Source: JAVBSX01 sp964576215 (GTDB taxonomy: Bacteria; Planctomycetota; Planctomycetia; Pirellulales; Thermoguttaceae). Taken from it: 9,829 nt of DNA. Numbering within the stretch: position 1 is the first letter of the stretch; each line of letters opens with the position of its first letter. The notes below the pieces were generated by a model. The model had not been told where the DNA came from, did no database searches, and was given only the letters and a program-made list of their open reading frames with translations. The stretch spans positions 1-9,829 of the forward strand of contig CAZNVM010000217.1 in the NCBI GenBank assembly GCA_964576215.1, given 5' to 3'. The position numbers were made by a program, and so were the translations under genes. This document shows, one piece after another, positions 6,177 to 9,829 of the stretch.

Positions 6177-6243
6177 AGGGCATAGGGCATAGGAAATACT
6201 CATCACTCATCACTTATCACTTATCACTTATCACTATGCCCTT
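6177..6243. repeat. Period-7 tandem array with terminal 10-bp inverted repeat
   Basis: Eight heptamers in perfect register from 6177 to 6232: AGGGCAT twice, AGGAAAT, ACTCATC twice, ACTTATC three times. The ends AAGGGCATAG (6176-6185) and CTATGCCCTT (6234-6243) are exact reverse complements, so the array can fold into a hairpin. ACTTATC also occurs in the element at 7155-7161. On the minus strand the units read GATAAGT, and since 7 is not a multiple of 3 they put TGA and TAA stops in all frames; one of these ends the TatD gene. Confidence 0.85.
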
Positions 6244-7030
6244 GGTTGCTTTGTATCGTTTGACTGTTTTCAAAAAGAATCTCGCGTAGATATTGACTTG
6301 GAACGTTTCGCAAAAGTGCGAGTTCGTTCAAAATTGCTTCCAAAACGACCGGTTCGTTACGTTTGCCGAATTGCGGCGGCAACGCCGGAGCGTCGCTTTC
6401 CAGAAGGATCCGATTTTCAGGAACGCCGGCCGCCGCTTCCCGCACACGGTGGTTTTGCGATTTGAGCAGGGTTGCCGAGAAGGAAAAAAAACAACCGAGC
6501 CGTACCAACTGTCCGATCCGGTCCGCCGGTCCGGCAAAAGAGTGGAGCAAAACCGCCGGAAACGGACCTTCGGCCTCCAAAATCGGTATGATCTCATGGA
6601 TCGCGCGAACCGAGTGAACCGTAACCGGCAATCCACGGCTTTTCGCAAGCCGCAATTGAATCCGAAACGCTTCTTTTTGCCTGAAATCGTTTCTCGGTTT
6701 AACGTAATAATCCAAACCGATTTCGCCGATTCCCACGCAGGAACGGCCTGAAACGGATTTTTTATCGACGAAATGGATCAGCCGTTCCTCCCAATCGTCG
6801 TCCCGATCAACGTACCAGGGATGCAGTCCGAAAAAGGGAACGATTTCTTTCCGCTCGTCGGCCAATTTCCAAACATCGTCCCAGTCGTCCGGCGAAGTCC
6901 CGTTGCAAAAAAAACGCTCGATTCCCCGTTCTTTCGCTCTTCGCAGAACATCGTCCAAGTCGCTGCCGGAGTCGCCGTGAAACGCCGGGTCTTGAAGGTG
7001 AACGTGGGAATCGGTCAGAAAAAATGACAT
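6224..7030 (-). CDS. TatD-family metal-dependent hydrolase
   Basis: 268 residues, a TIM-barrel amidohydrolase-superfamily enzyme of the TatD type; characterised members are Mg2+-dependent DNases or D-amino-acyl-tRNA deacylase-like. All metal ligands of the family are visible: H9-x-H11 (TDSHVHLQD), E103 in IGEIGLDYY, H139 (VTVHS), H163 (LLHSFAG) and D213 (LLESDAPAL). I start it at the ATG at 7030, just before SFFLTDSHVH, where family members begin; this gives a usual length (E. coli TatD has 260 residues). The frame stays open to 7156, but those 42 extra codons come from the heptamer repeat and its flank and lack family character. The last six residues and the stop are encoded in the repeat at 6177-6243, so the native C-terminal end may have been replaced. 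The next gene downstream is the tRNA-thiolation enzyme, 88 bp on, likely in the same transcript. A weak GAG precedes the start. The exact substrate is unknown. Confidence 0.9.
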   Translation of the reverse strand: MSFFLTDSHVHLQDPAFHGDSGSDLDDVLRRAKERGIERFFCNGTSPDDWDDVWKLADERKEIVPFFGLHPWYVDRDDDWEERLIHFVDKKSVSGRSCVGIGEIGLDYYVKPRNDFRQKEAFRIQLRLAKSRGLPVTVHSVRAIHEIIPILEAEGPFPAVLLHSFAGPADRIGQLVRLGCFFSFSATLLKSQNHRVREAAAGVPENRILLESDAPALPPQFGKRNEPVVLEAILNELALLRNVPSQYLREILFENSQTIQSNQGHSDK

Positions 7031-7045
7031 AAAATCTCGTAAGGA

Positions 7046-7230
7046 ACTCAAAGTGTAAACGAAATGGTATTGAAACCGGAGAAAGTGTTGAAATTTAAGG
7101 GCATCGGGAATCGGGAATCGGGAATCGGAAATTGGAAATTGGAGGAAGTTTTTCACTTATCACCTATTCCCGATGCCCGATTCCCGATGCCCTTGACTGT
7201 TTTGAGTTACCATTTGTTTACGGTTTGAGT
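7046..7230. repeat. Palindromic heptamer-repeat element with terminal inverted repeats (MITE-like)
   Basis: The outer ends are inverted copies: ACTCAAA, two bases, then GTAAACGAAATGGTA at 7046-7069, and on the other strand ACTCAAA, two bases, then GTAAACAAATGGTA at 7230-7208 (21 of 24 alignable). Inside are hairpin arms 7097-7123 and 7168-7194, which pair at 26 of 27 positions. The arms are heptamers in register: GGGCATC, GGGAATC three times and GGAAATT twice (7099-7140), then ACTTATC, ACCTATT, CCCGATG, CCCGATT and CCCGATG (7155-7189). There is no transposase gene and no recognisable target duplication. Copy 1 at 6136-6243 has the same order but lacks a right end. Confidence 0.75.
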
Positions 7231-7258
7231 AAGGAAGGCAAAAGGAAATACTAAATTT

Positions 7259-7299
7259 AGGGGAAAAGGGGGAAAAGAGAAAGGGGGAAAAGGGAAAAA
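7259..7299 (+). other. 41-nt polypurine tract upstream of the glgP promoter
   Basis: An uninterrupted run of A and G arranged as blocks of G3-5 and A3-5, ending 15 bp before the -35 box of the glgP promoter. It could be another degenerated short repeat, an UP-like element, or DNA prone to triplex formation. Only the purine run is observed; function is conjecture. Confidence 0.5.
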
Positions 7300-7314
7300 T
7301 TGGTTCTTTAATCC

Positions 7315-7342
7315 TTGCATAGGCACCAAGATAAGGTACAAT
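7315..7342 (+). promoter_or_regulatory. Candidate promoter of glgP
   Basis: TTGCAT (7315-7320), 16-bp spacer, TACAAT (7337-7342). The -10 box is identical to that of the VWA promoter; the -35 box keeps only the TTG. The predicted start near 7349 gives a leader of about 97 nt to the ATG at 7446. Confidence 0.5.
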
Positions 7343-7432
7343 TGCGAAGCCTCCGGGTAGTCCACGATTCGCATTGGTTACGGATTTACGGAGTTAATCC
7401 TTTTCTTTATCAACTATTGTTACACCTCAAAT

Positions 7433-7436
7433 GGAG
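7433..7436 (+). promoter_or_regulatory. Ribosome binding site that decides the glgP start
   Basis: GGAG lies 9 nt before the ATG at 7446. The in-frame ATG at 7431 overlaps this site and has no purine-rich sequence before it (TACACCTCAA), so 7446 is the better start. Confidence 0.55.
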
Positions 7437-7445
7437 CCAGCCGGT

Positions 7446-9620
7446 ATGCAGAATGTCGATTCCAAACCCCATAAACCTCCGACGATTACCCCTCAGGGCC
7501 TCTACGACAAGTGCATGGCTTTGGCCAACAATCTCTGGTGGAGTTGGCATCCGGAAGTGATCGATATGTTTCGTTCGTTCGATCCGATTCGCTGGCGGCA
7601 ACTCGGACACAATCCGATTGCACTGCTTCGGGAGTTTACACCGGAACGTTTGGAACTTCGGGCCGCCGAACTGGTTCTTTACACAAGAATCGACCAGGCG
7701 TACCGGCGCATGGGGGAATACATGAACAAACGAACCGATTGGGCCAGACAGAATGTCGGCGTTCTCGGCTCGAAACCGGTTGCCTATTTTTCGCTGGAAT
7801 TTGGCGTTCACGAATCGGTTCCGATCTATTCCGGCGGCTTGGGCGTTCTTTCCGGCGACCATGTCAAAAGCGCAAGCGGTCTGGGCGTTCCTCTTGTCGC
7901 AATCGGCCTCTTCTACGATCAGGGTTACTTTAAGCAGTACCTCGGTGCCGACGGTTGGCAACAGGAAGAATACCTCGACACAATGGTCGAGTATTTGCCG
8001 CTGGAGCCGGCGGTTGATCGAAAAGGGAACAAAATTACCGTCCAAATCCAAACACGGACGGGGATGATTTCCGCGAAAGTCCGTAAAATGAAGGTCGGTC
8101 GCGTCGAACTTTACCTGCTCGACACGGATTTGGAAGAAAATCTCCCGGAAGACCGTGAGTTGACTTCCCGACTTTACGGGGGAAACAACCGAACCCGTAT
8201 CCGGCAGGAAATCGTTTCCGGGATCGGCGGCGTTCGCACCCTGAAAGCACTCGGAATCACGCCCGGCGTTTACCATCTCAACGAAGGACACAATGCATTC
8301 GCAACCCTCGAAGTCATACGGGAACGAATGCACGAAGACGGAATGAATTTCGAGGATGCTCTCCGCGACGTTGCGCAGCACACCGTTTTCACGACACACA
8401 CGCCGGTTCCCGCCGGCCACGACCGATTCGACGACGAATTGATCGACGAGCACCTTTCGCCGCTCCGACAGGAGCTCGGAATTTCTCACGACCAATTGAT
8501 GAGTCTGGGTCGGGTCAATCCAAACGACAGAAACGAAACATTCTGCATGACCGTACTCGGACTGAAATTGTCCCGATACGCAAACGCCGTCAGCTCACTT
8601 CACGGAAAGGTTTCCCGGAAAATGTGGCAATGTCTCTGGCCGGCCCGGCCCGAAGAAGAGGTGCCCATTGGACATATCACCAACGGTGTTCACGTGCCGA
8701 GTTGGATGGCTTGGCAAATCAAAACCCTGTTCGAACGAAATCTCCCGGCAACCTGGTCCGAAGAATCGATCAACCCGAAAGATTGGGCCGAGGTTTGTAA
8801 TATTGATCCCGGCGAACTTTGGGAAACCCATAACGCATTGAAAAACCTGCTGGTACAATTCGCCCGCCGTCGCCTTTCGAGACAGTGTCGCCGTCGGGGA
8901 GAGTCGGATAAAGTCATTGATCTCGCTCGAAATATTCTCGATCCGCAAATCCTGACGATTGGGTTTGGACGGCGGTTTGCCACGTACAAAAGGGCAACGC
9001 TTCTGCTGAGCGACGTCGACCGCATGGAAAGAATCTGTAATGATCCGGATCGACCGGTTCAGTTCATTTTTGCGGGCAAAGCGCATCCGGCGGACAATCC
9101 CGGCAAGGAATTCATCCAAACGATTGCGAACTTACGCAACGATCCCCGGTTTGCCAGCCGATTCGTATTCATTGAGGACTACGACATCAATGTTTGTCGG
9201 CACATGATTCAGGGCGTCGACGTTTGGCTGAACACCCCGCGGCGTCCGTTGGAGGCGTCGGGAACGAGCGGTCAGAAAGCGGTGCTCAACGGAGCGTTGA
9301 ACCTTTCGGTTCTCGACGGATGGTGGGCGGAAGCGTACGACGGCACCAACGGTTTCGCAATCGGACATGGAAGCCAGCACGTCGATACGGTGATTACCGA
9401 CACCAGGGACGGCGCAAGTCTGTTTGACGTTATCGAAAACGAAGTGGTTCCGATGTATTACGAAATCGACGAAAGCGGTCTTCCGGGCCGTTGGATTCGC
9501 CGCATGATGAACTCCATCAGCACTCTGGCCTGGCGGTTCAGTGCGCACCGCATGGTCGCCGATTACGTTCACAGTGCTTACCTGCCCGCTGCCGGCGGCG
9601 TCAGTTGCGAAATGAAATGA
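7446..9620 (+). CDS. Alpha-glucan (glycogen) phosphorylase, GT35, short DUF3417 form
   Basis: 724 residues from the preferred ATG. It catalyses the PLP-dependent phosphorolysis of alpha-1,4-glucans to glucose 1-phosphate in the cytoplasm, the main step of glycogen breakdown. The N-terminal DUF3417 region (about 16-120, ALANNLWWSWHPEV...) marks the Thermus/Thermotoga-type branch. Further family signatures are EFGVHESVPIYSGGLGVLSGDH (about 118-139), YHLNEGHNAF (276-285), FTTHTPVPAGHDRF (315-328), FGRRFATYKR (507-516) and GTSGQKAVLNG (606-616), in which K611 is the PLP-binding lysine. The end, SAYLPAAGG plus six residues, looks complete. No frameshift or missing active-site residue is seen. An alternative ATG at 7431 would add five residues. 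It is transcribed alone from 7315-7342, and no other glycogen gene is in the window. Allosteric control cannot be judged. Confidence 0.95.
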   Translation: MQNVDSKPHKPPTITPQGLYDKCMALANNLWWSWHPEVIDMFRSFDPIRWRQLGHNPIALLREFTPERLELRAAELVLYTRIDQAYRRMGEYMNKRTDWARQNVGVLGSKPVAYFSLEFGVHESVPIYSGGLGVLSGDHVKSASGLGVPLVAIGLFYDQGYFKQYLGADGWQQEEYLDTMVEYLPLEPAVDRKGNKITVQIQTRTGMISAKVRKMKVGRVELYLLDTDLEENLPEDRELTSRLYGGNNRTRIRQEIVSGIGGVRTLKALGITPGVYHLNEGHNAFATLEVIRERMHEDGMNFEDALRDVAQHTVFTTHTPVPAGHDRFDDELIDEHLSPLRQELGISHDQLMSLGRVNPNDRNETFCMTVLGLKLSRYANAVSSLHGKVSRKMWQCLWPARPEEEVPIGHITNGVHVPSWMAWQIKTLFERNLPATWSEESINPKDWAEVCNIDPGELWETHNALKNLLVQFARRRLSRQCRRRGESDKVIDLARNILDPQILTIGFGRRFATYKRATLLLSDVDRMERICNDPDRPVQFIFAGKAHPADNPGKEFIQTIANLRNDPRFASRFVFIEDYDINVCRHMIQGVDVWLNTPRRPLEASGTSGQKAVLNGALNLSVLDGWWAEAYDGTNGFAIGHGSQHVDTVITDTRDGASLFDVIENEVVPMYYEIDESGLPGRWIRRMMNSISTLAWRFSAHRMVADYVHSAYLPAAGGVSCEMK

Positions 9621-9642
9621 CCGTGAACCCAATCAGAGCCGC

Positions 9643-9684
9643 GCACGCAGTAAGCGGTGCCACCGAAAACCGCTTACTCCGTGC
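9643..9684. terminator. Symmetric hairpin between convergent genes, possible bidirectional terminator
   Basis: Arms 9643-9658 (GCACGCAGTAAGCGGT) and 9669-9684 pair at 15 of 16 positions around a 10-nt loop. It stands 22 bp after the glgP stop and 21 bp after the stop of the opposing gene. Neither side has a T-run directly after the stem (the T-runs at 9721-9738 are inside the opposing gene), so it is not a classical intrinsic terminator. It may instead be a REP-like repeat that shields both transcript ends. Confidence 0.5.
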
Positions 9685-9686
9685 TC

Positions 9687-9706
9687 TTCAGGCCGCTAAC
9701 AAGTTT
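9687..9706 (-). repeat. Copy of the dispersed AACTTGT repeat
   Basis: Minus-strand AACTTGTTAGCGGCCTGAA at 9705-9687. Its first 16 bases including 9706 are identical to minus-strand 258-243. It begins at the last base of the stop codon of the leftward partial gene, and the copy at 258 also lies just past the stop of a leftward gene, with a 25-bp gap. Confidence 0.55.
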
Positions 9707-9829
9707 CAGGCGAGTCCGAGTTTTTTTGCGGTTTTTTTAGGATTGGCATGACATCGTTCGCGGACCTCTTTGAGAGTTCGCTCCTTACGCTGTAGTAACT
9801 GGGCCAGCGATAACGCAATGTTCGTTAAA
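9706..9829 (-). CDS. 3' end of an unidentified leftward gene (5' end outside the window)
   Basis: An open frame runs from the right edge (first full codon 9828-9826) to a TGA at 9708-9706, giving 40 C-terminal residues with no start codon inside. The segment is helical and strongly charged: ALSLAQLLQRKERTLKEV, then RERCHANPKKTAKKLGLA at the end, rich in Lys and Arg. The basic tail suggests contact with nucleic acid or simply a solvent-exposed helix; I do not recognise the family. The convergent layout with glgP, the shared hairpin between the stops and the lack of in-frame stops support a real gene. Confidence 0.55.
   Translation of the reverse strand, partial: LTNIALSLAQLLQRKERTLKEVRERCHANPKKTAKKLGLA

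Larger units (their letters stand above)
7031..7445. other. Divergent intergenic region between TatD and glgP
   Basis: 415 bp holding, in order, the palindromic heptamer element (7046-7230), a short A-rich stretch, a 41-nt polypurine tract (7259-7299), the rightward promoter (7315-7342) and the glgP leader of about 95 nt. The leader contains a short possible stem, GGATT (7382-7386) with AATCC (7396-7400), followed by a T-rich stretch; it is too weak to call an attenuator. No clear promoter for the leftward TatD gene was found, and it may lie within the repeat. Confidence 0.55.

Noticed and set aside
6177..6243. Possible CRISPR array
   Set aside because: The units are 7 bp in direct tandem without spacers, and no cas gene is present.
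7031..7156. N-terminal extension of 42 codons for the TatD-family protein
   Set aside because: The codons come from the heptamer repeat and its flank; family members begin a few residues before the TDSHVH motif, which fits the ATG at 7030.
7410..8495. Open frame of 361 codons on the minus strand
   Set aside because: It lies opposite the highly conserved glgP gene, has no recognisable domain, and its composition is that of an antisense shadow.
9719..9738. T-rich stretch as the poly-U of a glgP terminator
   Set aside because: It is 35 bp beyond the hairpin and reads as Lys codons of the leftward partial gene.

Overview
The window reads as chromosomal DNA from a member of the Planctomycetota, probably in or near the Pirellulales/Thermoguttaceae. 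This is inferred from the type of the VWA/glutamine-amidotransferase-like membrane protein, the short-form DUF3417 glucan phosphorylase, the GT39-like protein with a periplasmic tail and the repeat-rich intergenic DNA. No 16S or marker gene is present to confirm it.

Layout, left to right: (1) 1-283, AT-rich non-coding DNA with a leftward promoter candidate and two copies of a short dispersed repeat. (2) 284-1915 (-), a GT-C membrane glycosyltransferase whose start codon lies in a heptamer repeat and which carries an in-frame palindromic repeat in a loop. (3) 1916-2433, a divergent intergenic region with two long inverted repeats and a strong sigma-70-type promoter. (4) 2434-4827 (+), a large membrane-anchored VWA protein. 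(5) 4828-5085, a convergent gap spanned by a 13-bp perfect inverted repeat that encloses a 38-codon ORF. (6) 5086-6135 (-), a PP-loop tRNA-thiolation-type enzyme with an NFACT-R-like C-terminus. (7) 6224-7030 (-), a TatD-family metal-dependent hydrolase, probably in one operon with gene 6. (8) 7031-7445, a divergent intergenic region holding a palindromic heptamer-repeat element, a polypurine tract and a promoter. (9) 7446-9620 (+), alpha-glucan phosphorylase. (10) 9706-9829 (-), the last 40 codons of a gene that begins outside the window, separated from gene 9 by a symmetric hairpin.

The protein genes are ordinary housekeeping or envelope functions: sugar transfer at the membrane, a VWA membrane protein, RNA modification, nuclease/deaminase-like hydrolysis and glycogen breakdown. 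They do not form one pathway. What stands out is the repeat layer. Period-7 arrays built from a small vocabulary (GGGAATC, GGGCATC, GGAAATT, ACTTATC and relatives) occur at three loci, two of them tied to a shared ~24-30-bp flanking sequence. At two loci the repeat supplies the start codon or the stop codon of a neighbouring gene. Other palindromes occur in almost every intergenic gap and one lies inside a gene. I found no tRNA, rRNA, CRISPR array, transposase gene or clear defence system.
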